Positions 1 through 10,015 of a stretch of 64,000 nucleotides of DNA are shown here, piece after piece. The notes beneath the pieces were generated by a model that made no database searches, was not told where the DNA came from, and saw nothing but the letters and a program-made list of their open reading frames with translations. The stretch's first letter is position 1. Each line of letters begins with the position of its first letter. Source of the DNA: Ctena decussata (taxonomy: Eukaryota > Mollusca > Bivalvia > Lucinida > Lucinidae); contig OZ022505.1 in the NCBI GenBank assembly GCA_963989385.1, forward strand, positions 57,911,737-57,975,736, given 5' to 3'. The position numbers and the translations under genes are program-made.

Positions 1-543
1 TCCATGCTTCAAAATGTTGGTTGCAATAGGAAAAGTACACTTCTGGACTTAAAAGATGATGATAATATTGTTCTGAAATTCATACCAGAATAGAGTTTAT
101 ATTCGCTTGTAAGATGTACACCAATTTCAGTATTTTTTGTTCTCCGACTTTACGAAAAACCACAACACGTTCACAGTTTTCGAGATTTTTTAAAAATCTT
201 TTGCTATTATTATGTTGATATAACAGTCATTGCAGGCATATGTCAGAATTTATTTTATGATCATTAATATGAGAGTTATCTCCCCACGAAATTTGATTTT
301 GTCCGTTTTTCAATATCACCATGCATTTATCATTTCATTTGAGTACTCCAAACTCCATTTGGAAGTTAATTACACCTTTTGATGCAAATATTTGTAAATT
401 TTTGTAGGCCTTGGAGTTACTTTTGCATGCGACGATATCATATTTTATGTAATTTTAAAAAAAAAGATGCCTCTCATCTGGAAAATTAACAAATTGCCAA
501 TGACTTACAAGCAGGGTTTGCTTAGCTTTTGCAACCTCATTAA

Positions 544-1017
544 AGGCCCCATTGCTCTATCAGCATGAAAACTTTTATCATGCGGTATCGCTGCAAGCTT
601 CTCACTGTAGTTTCGTCATCGTAAATGACCGTGATTAGCCAGTTTTAAACAAATAAAACATCCTTGACTTTCGCATAAAAAGGGTTTGAAAACTTATTTG
701 GGTCATTTTAGTCGGCAACTAAAATGACCTACCTTCGATTTCATAAAATGGTAAAAATACAATGTACAGGCGTGGAGTCTCAATTACTGTCCCGCCTATG
801 TTTATGTAGTATTGCTGGACGGGAAACCAGAACAGGAAATTGTAGTTTGTTGAGCGATCTGTTATTTTTCAAAAACTCATTTTCTCTACTATTTGTCAGT
901 TATATGACTCAGTATAGGGAAACCAACCCAAATTTTATTACAAAACGTGAATGTTGAACCGCTTTTTACAATGATTTGAGTTTAGGCGTTTTTACCGCTG
1001 ATAGGACTATGGGGACT
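544..1017. mobile_element. Nested TTAA-flanked MITE
   Basis: This 474-bp insertion interrupts the left arm of the palindrome. It is flanked by TTAA at 540-543 and 1018-1021. Its ends are imperfect inverted repeats: AGGCCCC...CTATCAGC on the left, and AGTCCCC...CTATCAGC when the right end is reverse-complemented. The opposite palindrome arm has an uninterrupted single TTAA at 1646-1649. TTAA duplications are typical of piggyBac and Kolobok elements; which one applies is undecided. The 77-codon ORF inside (724-957) resembles no protein I know. Confidence 0.85.
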
Positions 1018-1183
1018 TTAAACTCATGCTAAATGCTTCTGGCCCATTCGTGTTTTACGCTGGTTATTATTCATCTTCTTCAGAATCGCTAGATGTACTC
1101 CATGTGTCAACAGCAGCATCTTTTACATAATCAATGTGCATCTTGCTTGGTTTGGCTTCACTGTTTTCTGTTTCGTTGTGGTA

Positions 1184-1603
1184 TTATCCTAAATACCAAA
1201 GCACTGAAGCCACATGTGCACAACACCCAACGGTGCGAGCACCACTTCTGCACCCACAATACCATCCAGTGATTGGGTTCAGCCCTTGAGTGTATTCAAC
1301 CCACAAGTTATATGTTTTATTTGATGTGTGACGAGAACGTATCTGTGCTTTGAGAACACCGTCATCTTCTTTGTGTGCTATTATCTCATATGATCCCTTT
1401 TCGTCAAAGTGTTCATCCGTGTAGGATTTGGCCTGTTTAAGTTGGTATATTCCCATTGTCAGGTCCCTGAGTTCATCCTCAGTCAACTCAGTGAAGCCAA
1501 ACCGAGCAAGATGCACATTGATTATGTAAAAGATGCTGCTGTTGACACATGGATTATGTCTGGCAATTCTGAAGAAGATGAATAATAACCAGCGTAAAAA
1601 CAC
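1184..1603 (-). pseudogene. SWIM zinc-finger transposase-like C-terminal fragment
   Basis: The 139-codon frame ends in a SWIM-type zinc-binding pattern, WYCGC...GCCAHVASVLWYLG (CxC followed by CxH). In many invertebrate and fish transposon proteins this signature lies downstream of a DDE nuclease domain. No DDE domain is present here, and the frame stops straight after the LWYLG motif, where related proteins usually continue. The first 40 or so residues lie in the palindrome arm and the rest in the loop. I read it as the leftover 3' end of a transposase gene. Family placement comes from motif memory only. Confidence 0.6.
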
Positions 1604-2400
1604 GAATGGGCCATAAGGACTTTAATTTAAGCATTTAGCATGAGTTTAATGAGGTTGCAAATACTAAGCAAACCCTGCTTGTAAGTCATTGGCAATTTGT
1701 TAATTTTCCAGATGCGAGGTATCCTTTTTTTCAAAATTACATAAAATATGACATTGTCGCATGCAAAAGTAACTCCAATGCCTACAAAAATCAACAAATA
1801 GTTGCATCAAAAGGTGTTATTAACTTCCAAATGGAGTTTGGAGTACTATGGAATGACAAATGCCTGCTGATATTGAAAAACGCACAAAATCAAATTTCGT
1901 GAGGAGATAACTCTCATATTAATGATCATAAAATAAATTCTGACATATGCCTGCAATGACTATGATATCAACATAATAATAGCAAAAGATTTTAAAAAAA
2001 TCTTGAAAACTGTGAACGTGTTGTGGTTTTTCGTAAAATCGGAGAACAAAAAATACTGAAATTGGTGTATATCTTACAAGCGAACATAAACTCTATTCTG
2101 GTATGAATTTCAGAACAATATTATCATCATCTTTTAAGTCCAGAAGTGTACTTTTCCTATTGCAACCAACAATAGCATGGACTTGGGATAGAAAAAGTAG
2201 CATTTTTGTATCTATCCTTTTAATGGGGTGGAATTATCCCACCCACTTAAATCGTGCATACAGTGAAAACCAGTGAACCAAACAATCTGATATAGCACAA
2301 TAAGACAGTCAATACATATCAGTTAAAGTATATAAAGTTTAAAGAAAATCGGTTTTAGCCATGAAAAGGGCCTTATAGAGACTGATCCTTTCGCCTTCGT

Positions 2401-2575
2401 TTTCAAAGAGACGCAGGAGCGGCGATTGTGTAGTAGATAACGCGCTAGACTACCAATCCAGGGATCGCAAGATCGATTTCCCGCCTCTCCGGTCTTTCGG
2501 ATTAGACTTTAAACCTAGGTCCCGTCTCCGTTAGACCGGACGTTAAACCTGATTTCACTCACTCACTGAAAGAGA
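2401..2575 (+). mobile_element. tRNA-derived SINE
   Basis: The head, 2416-2489, resembles a tRNA: an A-box-like region around TAGTAGATAACGCGCTAGA and a B-box-like region around GATCGATTTCCCGCC. It is followed by a body and the tail motif GTTAAACCTG...CACTCACTCACTG, which is common in molluscan SINEs. It lies downstream of the last visible KY exon. It is not a functional tRNA gene, because the acceptor-stem halves do not pair well. Confidence 0.6.
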
Positions 2576-2893
2576 CGCTGCATGCTTATTAGGGGTTTTC
2601 CTATGATCATAGACATCTATGAAGGTGAAACCGAAGACTTTGATCAGTCTGTGCAGATGTACAAGATAATCAAAGACTTTGTCGTTCGAATTCAGCTATA
2701 AAACGGGAGTTTCACCTCTGTAGAATGACCCCCAAATATGTCATAAATTTCTTGTCATAATTTTCTCTTTAATATGTAATAAATTAATGTCTCTTATTAG
2801 GTGGAAAAGAGTTTGGGGATTGTTTTTGGAGCAGAAAACCCTCGATTTCTAACCGAAGAACTACGATAGGCATTTTTGCGTGGGTGTATTTAC

Positions 2894-3062
2894 CCCTGAC
2901 TAGTTCCAAGTATTCTAATTTTCTAGCAGCCTTGCTGTATGTTCCATCTGTTTCATATAGACCGTGACCTTCAAACTCCTCAACTGCAGCCTTAAGGTCA
3001 TCCAGATCTTTACCAAGCCGGGCTTCAGCTAGAGCTCTCCGAGCATTCACTTCCCACGCCGT
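2894..3062 (-). CDS. KY-like gene, exon d (helical segment)
   Basis: The exon has acceptor TATTCTTACAG and probable donor AGGG|GTAAAT. It encodes TAWEVNARRALAEARLGKDL...ARKLEYLELVRG, an Ala/Leu/Glu-rich segment predicted to form helices; similar segments end invertebrate KY-like proteins. If the donor is not used, the frame runs on to a stop at 2784, giving a basic tail that looks non-coding. No further exon was found between 2893 and 1. Confidence 0.75.
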
Positions 3063-6000
3063 CTGTAAGAATAAATTTCATGTAGGCATATCTCACTTGT
3101 ACAAGCTGTATTATAGAACTACTTATTTATTGATATCAAATTTATCAGACGAGACCAGAGACAGTATGGGAAAGGGTGATTGCGGGGGGGGGGGCGGGGG
3201 CTTGAGATATTCACACGATTTCTAGTGGAGCCTGTTAAACTTGATATGAAAGTACTCTAACGTGGTTTTCTGTTTATCATGCACCATTTGAAGATTTTAA
3301 GGCATGGAAATCGTCGAAGAAACGAAGATCAAATGCATTTTTTCACCGAACTTGCTGACGTTGCAACTGTGTGATGACGCAAGTCAGCGACTTCATTTAA
3401 CCAAATGATCGTAGTAATCATGGCCAGTGTCAATACATGCGTAAAGCCAATCCACCTCATAGATGGCTTATGAAGACACTGCCTGATACCTCTTGCGCAT
3501 GCGCATTTCTAAAATGACATGATATCATGTTAGCATTACCCTGTTATCAGGTAGAGTTTTGCAGCGGATAAAAAGACGTAAATGAAAGCATCCAGGAAAG
3601 GTCACGATCACGACTTAAGCTCATTCCATCCAAGATAAAGAAACATGATGGCTGAAGTGATTGATAGATGACTTGCGAATTAACGTTCTTTTCAGTAATA
3701 TTTATGTTGTATGCAATGGAACCCCGTTTGTGGTTGAAAGGATTTCGGTTTTGAAGGAAAGAAGAAGAAATGCAAACAGCAATGTTAAACAGCACACCTT
3801 TTTTGATAACAGACATAACCAATCTAACAAATAGGAACTGTGTGCATTAATCAACATAAATCAAAACCAATTGAAAGTACATAAAACATGTGAGCCACGA
3901 CACGAGAAAACCAACAATGTGGCTGTGCGCCCAGCGCAGACTCACATCAGCCAGGGCATCCGCCCAGTCTGATCAGAGTCATCGCTGTCCGCATGGAGTG
4001 GGTTAGTTCCTTAGCTACCCTTTAAGCGCAAAGCGAAGAGTCTGATCAAACTGAGCGGGTTGCCCAGGCTGATCCGAGTCTTCACTGGGCACACAACCAC
4101 ATTGTTGGTTTTGTCGTGTCGCGGCTCGTGTAATCTTAACTATTTTCTCTTTCTAATGCGTCTATCAGTGCAATGACCTGTGGTTGGAATTATTCGTTCT
4201 ACAGTTGATGCAATATCGTAGACACTGATATCTCAAACTACCCTTTTATATCAAATAATTTACATCGGACACATTTTCCTATTTTTCTTTACATTTCAGT
4301 ATCGGACATCTCAAACCATTAGTATCTAAAAGTACATTAATCTTGGACTAGGAAATTTACTTTGAGATATCAACAATAATGTTTGAGATGAATTACGACT
4401 TTCAGATATCGAGAGTTGACTGTATCGAATTTATATCTTCAAAACTTGAAATCAACCATCTCGTGAGGCCGCAGCAATTCCAATACGATGACCCTTGTAA
4501 CCGTGATCTATTGTCTTTACACATGCATCAAAACAGCGTATTTGCTGTTTTCAAATGAAACAAAATAAAGACATCTATTTTAATCTGAAGAACTAATTAA
4601 AATAATAAAAACTACGTACCTTATATCCTTTGTCGCTTAAAGTAACGCCAAGTTCTCGCGGAGGATCGGTACTGAGATAGTAATTACAAACATTCAACCA
4701 CTTGTTGTTCGAGTTCTTTGGCCGAGTATAGAGCTTAAGAGCATATTCACCCTCTTCCAACAACTTAACCATCACATCCAGCACGTGCACTGTAGATGGA
4801 TTATTGACTGTGCATGTGACCCACTTTCCTAATTGTTTTTCCTGAACTTTAGTTCCGACAAGATCAGCTCTCGCTTCAATAGTTCGCTTCAATTTGAATG
4901 TGATATGAAATACTTGTCTAGGTCTAACAAACAAGGCACCATTTGTATGTGATGGCTCTGTTAAGCCGGCCTTTTCTGTTATGGTAACTGGTCCAAAGCC
5001 AATTAATGGCGAGTCTGGATACGGCCTAACATTTTTGTCTGATTCTGCACAATATACGCCTACGTCACAAATCCATGGCAAGATTGTTCTGTGACTCGGA
5101 CCGCCATATACAGTGATTCGATATGTTCCCGCCACGGGCATCCGTGCTTCGAATGACCACCGCTTGTCTTTGTAGTCATGCGACATCAAAACATAACGTT
5201 TTAGATATATGATGTCATCAACTCGTGGTTTGGACATCACGTGGTTGAAAAAGAAATCGTAAGAAAGTTGATATTCAATGTCATTTTCAGAAGGCGCCTT
5301 GATTGCAAGTCCACAAATCCCGTTTCTTGGAATAAGCTGAGATTTGAATTCGCTAGCATATCTGGAATAAAAAGATGCAAATGTCATACATGAAGGATTT
5401 TTTGTGAAGTTTTGAACTACTCAGAATGACTCTTTGCACTGAAGAGGATCTAAATTATTTCATGATAGTTTTGTTTTCTTTTCTCTGGGAAGTATGGATG
5501 GATGGATGGATTTTACATTCATTTCAACAGTATTTGAATCACATTTTGACGGAACCGGAACTTCTCGAGGAATTAAACATGTTCTTACCAATTTAAGGTA
5601 CATGGCTAAACATCCATGTCTCCCCACCATTCTCTCAAAGGAGAAAACCATACGTGACTTCTTGTTTGCTTTCCCGGAAGAGGAAAACCTTTTTTATGAG
5701 GAGTTCCCTCCTACAGGAAAGGGAAGGGAGGCAAAAAGAAAATGTTATGTTAGAGTTGCTAACCCTGAAAGTATACTCATTCACATTGAAAGATAAATAA
5801 ACTCGAACGGTTTAGATCATATAAAACAAAATGAGCCGCGACGCGACAAAACAAAGTCATGTGCGCCCAGCGAAGACTCAGATCTGACTGGTCATATGCT
5901 CAGATCCTTCAGAGTCTTCGCTTTGCCCTTAAAATAGCTAGGATTCTCATCTAGGTCCGTGCGAATAGCGCAGACTCTGATCAGACTGAGCAGATTTCCA

Positions 6001-7217
6001 GCGACTGATCTGAGTGTTCACTGGGCGCACATGCCACTTTGTTGGTTTTGTCGTGTCGCGGCTCATTTTATGTTTTTTATTATTATTTCCTTCTTTCAAT
6101 TTATTCATTTGCTCATTGTGGACCATTTATATAGTCTCGATATCGCCTTCTCGAGTTAAGTCAGCGAAATTCTTTGAGAAAACGAAGAATTATAGAATTA
6201 GTAATACTAGTCTACTGGAATACCTGAAACCTTCCATATGATATCTCTTTTGGAAATAGGGCAAGTCTAGCCATTTGTCGAGGGTCATTACTGGAGTGCA
6301 CATCTGCCACTTTGGCTTGTCAGGTAGACACACAGACACCAACTCTTTAGGTTCTACCAGGAAATAGTACTCATTAAAATCGTGCAAAATTTGTTCGTCC
6401 TTTGCCGCATTCTGCTCCTGTGTTTTCTTGTCCAGTTTCTCCTCTGCTATGGTCCACCTTCCTCTTTTAAATCCAATGATCGCCTTGTAAGCCCAGAGTG
6501 GGTGGATAAGGCGCCACCCATCTATATACACCGCGTTCCATCTGTCACGTAACTGTGAAACGTTTCTGTCGCCGGCTTCATATCCAGAGCCTTTAGAAAT
6601 GCCATTGATTATGGCACATTTTAATCCTGCTTTCCTATAAAGGGAAATAAACAGTTAAGTGATCTGCAGAACGATTGAAAATAAAATGTAATAAATAGAT
6701 TTTGAAAAAAAGAGACACTTATTATATGCTAATACACTAGCCTATTGCTTATCTGGAGGCCCAGGCTGATCTGCGTCTGCGCTGGGCGCACGACCACATT
6801 GTTGGTTTTGTCTTGTCGCGGCTCAAATATTGTTTGAAAAAATATCTTGGAAGTAAGATGAAAATTCTTTCATAGTTAATTACAGAACTATGTAATAACT
6901 ATTTAACACAATTACTAATAATTTGAAAACCAGAAAACGTAAAAAAAAGAAAGATAATAAAACATTAGAATCCACCTGCATAACAAAGCTAGGAAAGTAG
7001 CATAGGATCCCTCCCTGTCTTTAATAACTTTCTTGTATCCTCTTGGTGTTATTGATTCTATATCGTTGGGTGTAGCTACTCCGATAAACGTCTCGTTCTC
7101 AATAGACTGTGTCCCTAGCCAGGAGAATAGGGACCGAACTTTCATCATGTCGGTACGATATATGGAGGTGAGGTAGTCTACCAGGTCTTCCCATGAGTTC
7201 TCTATACTTTTAGGAGC
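2894..7217 (-). CDS. KY/hillarin-like transglutaminase-fold protein (partial, four exons)
   Basis: Four exons (7217-6976, 6634-6224, 5361-4620, 3062-2894) join in frame and give about 521 residues. Residues 1-150 are a transglutaminase-like core (LCRKAGLKC, SKGSGYEAGD, WNAVYIDG). About 165-215 carry the EYYFL...PKWQ segment typical of kyphoscoliosis peptidase relatives. About 218-465 hold two beta modules, and 466-521 are helical and charged. The family is cytoskeleton-associated in muscle and epithelium. Expected catalytic residues look replaced: Glu three residues before the core Tyr (Cys expected), RDRWNAV (His expected) and LIHPLW (Asp expected). The protein is therefore probably a non-catalytic scaffold. 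No start codon, 5' exons or certain stop is visible. Introns carry MITEs. Confidence 0.85.
3892..4127. mobile_element. Hairpin MITE family A copy
   Basis: Full-length foldback with ends GAGCCACGACACGAGAAAAC and TTGTCGTGTCGCGGCTC, inside the KY-gene intron between exons c and d. The two halves pair along most of their length. The flanks ATGT and GTGT are a possible, imperfect 4-bp duplication. Nothing else is recognisable in this intron (3063-4619). Confidence 0.9.
4620..5361 (-). CDS. KY-like gene, exon c (two beta modules)
   Basis: This 742-bp exon has acceptor TTTTTATTCCAG and the strong donor AAG|GTACGT. It starts with the third base of an Arg codon and ends in phase 0. It encodes two related beta-sandwich-like modules, recognisable by WSFEARMPVAGTYRITVYGG with a following WICDVGVY, and by LLEEGEYALKLYTRP with a following WLNVCNYYL. 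This module pair follows the transglutaminase-like core in KY and hillarin proteins. Confidence 0.88.
5833..6064. mobile_element. Hairpin MITE family A copy
   Basis: Full-length copy in the intron between KY exons b and c, with ends GAGCCGCGACGCGACAAAAC and TTTTGTCGTGTCGCGGCTC. A plus-strand open frame at 5494-5796 in the same intron has no recognised homology and is not called. Confidence 0.88.
6224..6634 (-). CDS. KY-like gene, exon b (core centre)
   Basis: The 411-bp exon runs from acceptor CCTTTATAG to donor TTTCAG|GTATTC. It encodes KAGLKCAIINGISKG, then RDRWNAVYIDGWRLIHPLW, then a Lys/Glu-rich stretch, then EYYFLVEPKELV and PKWQM. In active family members the Trp-Asn-Ala-Val motif is preceded by His and the following segment has Asp before the Trp. 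Here Arg and His stand at those places. Confidence 0.88.
6755..6824. mobile_element. Hairpin MITE family A, right-end fragment
   Basis: Only the right-hand 70 bp of the family is present (CCCAGGCTGATCTG...GTCGCGGCTC). It lies in the intron between KY exons a and b. Confidence 0.75.
6976..7217 (-). CDS. KY-like gene, exon a (transglutaminase core start)
   Basis: The 242-bp exon has acceptor TTCTATTAAG at its 5' side and donor CAG|GTGGAT. It encodes APKSIEN...SWLGTQ...DREGSYATFLALLCR. The first codon is taken as phase 0 and the exon ends two bases into a codon, which the next exon completes. The position where the catalytic Cys is expected (three residues before the Tyr of SYATF) is Glu. The exon before it was not found up to 9.6 kb. 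Confidence 0.82.
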
Positions 7218-8069
7218 CTTAATAGAAGATGATAATGATAATAATAATGATAACAAAAATAATCTGTACCGTTTCTATATGTTTTATGAGCAACCAAATT
7301 TTCGGGATATTAGCTTCTTATCAGCCCCAATAAAGAGGGAAATACAGAAACAATTGGTTGCACATATGGAGCTAGAATCAGTACAGTGGGATTAAGCAAC
7401 AAATCTTTAGGATTTCATTGTTTCAATGTCAATAATAATAATAATAATTTATTTTTGATAAAATAATAATAAATGATAACAAATATTGATACATGCATTT
7501 CCTTTATTTTCTGGTATATGCAATGGTTTAAAGTTTCAGAGTAGTGACAGCTGCTGCTGACCATATTTTTGTCAGAGTTTGAATACCGTGTAAATTCATT
7601 CTAAACATTGGGACACCTACAATAATAACCTTAATTACTCAAAAATGTGGCAGTTTGGTCCAAGACTGCGGTAGAGCACCTGTTTGCGCAAACCTAAATG
7701 AATCTGTCCAAAGGCTTTAGAAAATTTATGTAATTCTGTTAATACCTAATGTCCCAGAAATAGGTCATAGACAAACAGAGCAGACCCAGATCAGACACGC
7801 GACGTCTGATCAGGGTCTGCACTATTTACATAAGACAAATGGGCATGTCTCCTTAAAATGAAATTAAAATGATAAAGTAATCTTAAACACACACCCATTA
7901 ACTGACAAATGGACTCACCCAAATGTCAAGAAGAGAATAGTCCACGGGGCATAAATTTCAAATAAATCTTGCTGGCATGAGATGATTTAAATGTTCGAAA
8001 CAAACGCAGTAAACAGGAAAATTAAGTGTTTTGAGAGAAAAAAACAACAACAAAACACCATGATATATT
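7218..8069. other. No recognised gene
   Basis: AT-rich sequence upstream of the first recognised KY exon. It contains AAT/ATA-rich simple sequence near 7430-7475 and a short GATCAGACACGCGACGTCTGATC palindrome near 7790-7815. No exon with splice signals and family motifs was found. Confidence 0.5.
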
Positions 8070-8586
8070 AAAGGAAACACTCACTTAAGTATAAACAAAC
8101 TTCAAATTATAGATCTTGATTAGCAATTAAATTTGGTGAAAATTTCATGAAAATCGGACATAAATAAGAAAGATATGAAGATTTTAAAAAATCAAAATGG
8201 CAGTTTCGGAGGCCGCCATTTTGGAAGTTCTTGTCACGTGATAAATATTTAAATCTCGAATAAGAGCATAAATTGCTTACTTTTACAGTATTATTTAGTT
8301 TTAATTGTTTCTTTATGAAGTAAAATATAGATTTATGCATTTCATTTATCTACAGTTTGTTTCAAACTAAAGTTATTTAGGATTGGATTTTCATTTTCTT
8401 ACTGTGAGTTTATGACGCCATTAACTCACAGATTTGCTGGTTCCCAGCTCAACATTTTGATATCTTTAAACTGCCATATCTTTCTTACTTTAAGTCCGAT
8501 TTTCATGAATTTTTCGGCAAATTACATTTATTATTAAAATCTTTAATTTGACTCCACCATGCATTTTAGTGAGAGTTTTCCTTTAG
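8070..8586. mobile_element. Foldback MITE (TAAAGGAAACACTCACT ends)
   Basis: The left end TAAAGGAAACACTCACTTAA matches, in reverse complement, AGTGAGAGTTTTCCTTTA at 8568-8586. Subterminal blocks around GAAAATTTCATGAAAATCGGAC (8137 on) and GTCCGATTTTCATGAATTTTTC (about 8492) also pair. The interior is AT-rich and non-coding. The right end is continuous with a tandem duplication. Confidence 0.7.
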
Positions 8587-8706
8587 GGTTAATATAAATT
8601 TCTAAAGTTTGCTCCTGGAGAATCAAATTCTGTACTTTGAGTTTTCCTTTAGGGTTAATATAAATTTCTAAAGTTTGCTCCTGGAGAATCAAATTCTGTA
8701 CTTTGA
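8575..8706. repeat. Exact 66-bp tandem duplication
   Basis: Units 8575-8640 and 8641-8706 are identical, beginning GTTTTCCTTTAGGGTTAATA. The left unit overlaps the right end of the neighbouring MITE. Identity suggests a recent duplication. Confidence 0.95.
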
Positions 8707-9161
8707 GATTAGACTGCTTTTTGCGAAGCAAGTTCAACCCTTTCAGAGTTGACCACGCCACTGAGAAAAGAGGCAAAGAGATGGCAAAATTGTTTCCCGT
8801 GAAAGAGGAAAACATACGTAAAGAGCGTGCAGGTAGATATCTCTGTTATCCTGAGGATTGTAGATATCATGTTTGGTGCTTGAAGGATGTCGTACCGCAG
8901 GATAGCCCTCTTCTTCTTCAGGTACTAGAAACTAAATAATAAAAGCAAAAGTATTTACCGTATTGCGTAGAAATGGTACAATTCAAGTAATTTCCGCGTT
9001 TGTACTAAAACTGGCAAATTTGGTTTGACTTGCAAATGTAAAGGCTAATAGTGAAGACTTTGACCACACTGCTCCTTTAGGAGCAGCCTCATCTGGTACT
9101 ATACTGTTTACCCAGACCAGTGTGTCTCCAATATTGAGAATGTTTATGGGTGCTCGTTCTT

Positions 9162-9162
<1 letters not shown>

Positions 9163-9203
<41 letters not shown>

Positions 9204-9222
9204 TCTTCTTCTCCTTCTTCTG
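9163..9222. repeat. TC/TTC microsatellite
   Basis: A run of CT dinucleotides (about 9170-9200) passes into CTT/TTC triplets. Confidence 0.95.
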
Positions 9223-9329
9223 TTACTAAAACCTTAATTCAAAAGACTAAAGAGTTTACTAAATTCGGGTGTAACGACGCACCAACACAAATGTGATATG
9301 GAAAAACGAACCTCGGTTTAAAGTCATGT

Positions 9330-9400
9330 ATAAAAAGAAACGGAAAAGCGGAAATCGAACGTGCGACCTCTAGATTGGTGGTTCTATACATTACAAGTAT
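9330..9400 (-). mobile_element. SINE head fragment
   Basis: Read on the minus strand, the segment has a B-box-like GGTCGCACGTTCGATTTCCG preceded by an A-box-like region. This resembles the tRNA-derived head of a SINE. The 3' body was not recognised. Confidence 0.45.
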
Positions 9401-9613
9401 TTTGGTCTCTAAGTTTTTGTCAATGTAAAGTTTAAATAAATGAAATGAAAATTGAATTCTTTGTGTACTATTACTGTAGTACAGTCTATAGTCTGCGCCG
9501 CGAAAGGGGCATGGGGCTATTTGCATTTGCCTACCTGGCGTCATTGATGGCCCTTTCAAAACAAAATATAGGCCAAGGTTACCCTCAGTGATCAATCAAT
9601 TTGTTACGTTTTA

Positions 9614-9772
9614 GCTCGCCTGTACGCAAGTACAGAGAGCTATTGTTGTCACTTGGACGTCGGCGTCGGCGCGGGTATTGGCGTGGGCGTCACACTTAAA
9701 AGTTTTGCGTCAAAGTTTTTTATGTGATGGGCAAGGCACTGCAGGCGAGCTATCCTGTACGCGGATAGGTCT
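9614..9772. mobile_element. Short AGCTCGCCTG element
   Basis: TTTTAGCTCGCCTGTACGC at the left and GCAGGCGAGCTATCCTGTACGC at the right suggest a short inverted-terminal element. It has GTCGGCGTCGGCGCGGG-type GC-rich simple sequence inside. The ends resemble those of the larger AGCTCACCTGA elements in this window. Confidence 0.45.
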
Positions 9773-10015
9773 TGTTTATGTTCTGAAGCCTTATTGAAAT
9801 ATACAAATTACCCTCTGAAATATAACATTGAGGGCCGATATGTCAAAAGAGTGTTTCGGCTAGGCACAGCACTGCGACAGTACTATCATTTCCGAGGTGG
9901 TTTCTACAATTCGCATGGGCCTATGATATACTGGAAAAAAAGTTAGGGGTCAAATATTTGATTGAAATTTAATTCATGAAAAATAATATATCCGAAAAGA
10001 TTTTCCGCTATCCAA

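Larger units (their letters stand above)
1..2183. mobile_element. Large inverted-repeat (foldback) element with transposase remnant
   Basis: The left arm (1-543 plus about 1018-1172) is the reverse complement of 1494-2183 at high identity. The outermost stretch pairs TTGGTTGCAATAGG near position 20 with CCTATTGCAACCAA near 2160. The loop, 1173-1493, holds most of a SWIM-type zinc-finger reading frame. The left arm begins at the window edge, so its true outer end and any target duplication cannot be seen. The left arm carries a nested MITE that the right arm lacks. The protein fragment inside suggests a DNA transposon that was duplicated head-to-head, or a foldback derivative of one. The superfamily is not established. 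Confidence 0.85.

Noticed and set aside
2784..2893. Continuation of the KY exon to a stop codon
   Set aside because: A good donor GGG|GTAAAT precedes it and the extra residues look non-coding. True terminal usage cannot be excluded.
5494..5796. Plus-strand 100-codon frame in a KY-gene intron
   Set aside because: Antisense to the gene, no motif recognised, no splice context.
8703..8939. Plus-strand frame (KRGKEMAKLFPVKEENIRKE) ending at a donor-like CAG|GTACTA
   Set aside because: It overlaps a tandem duplication at its start. No domain or second exon could be found.
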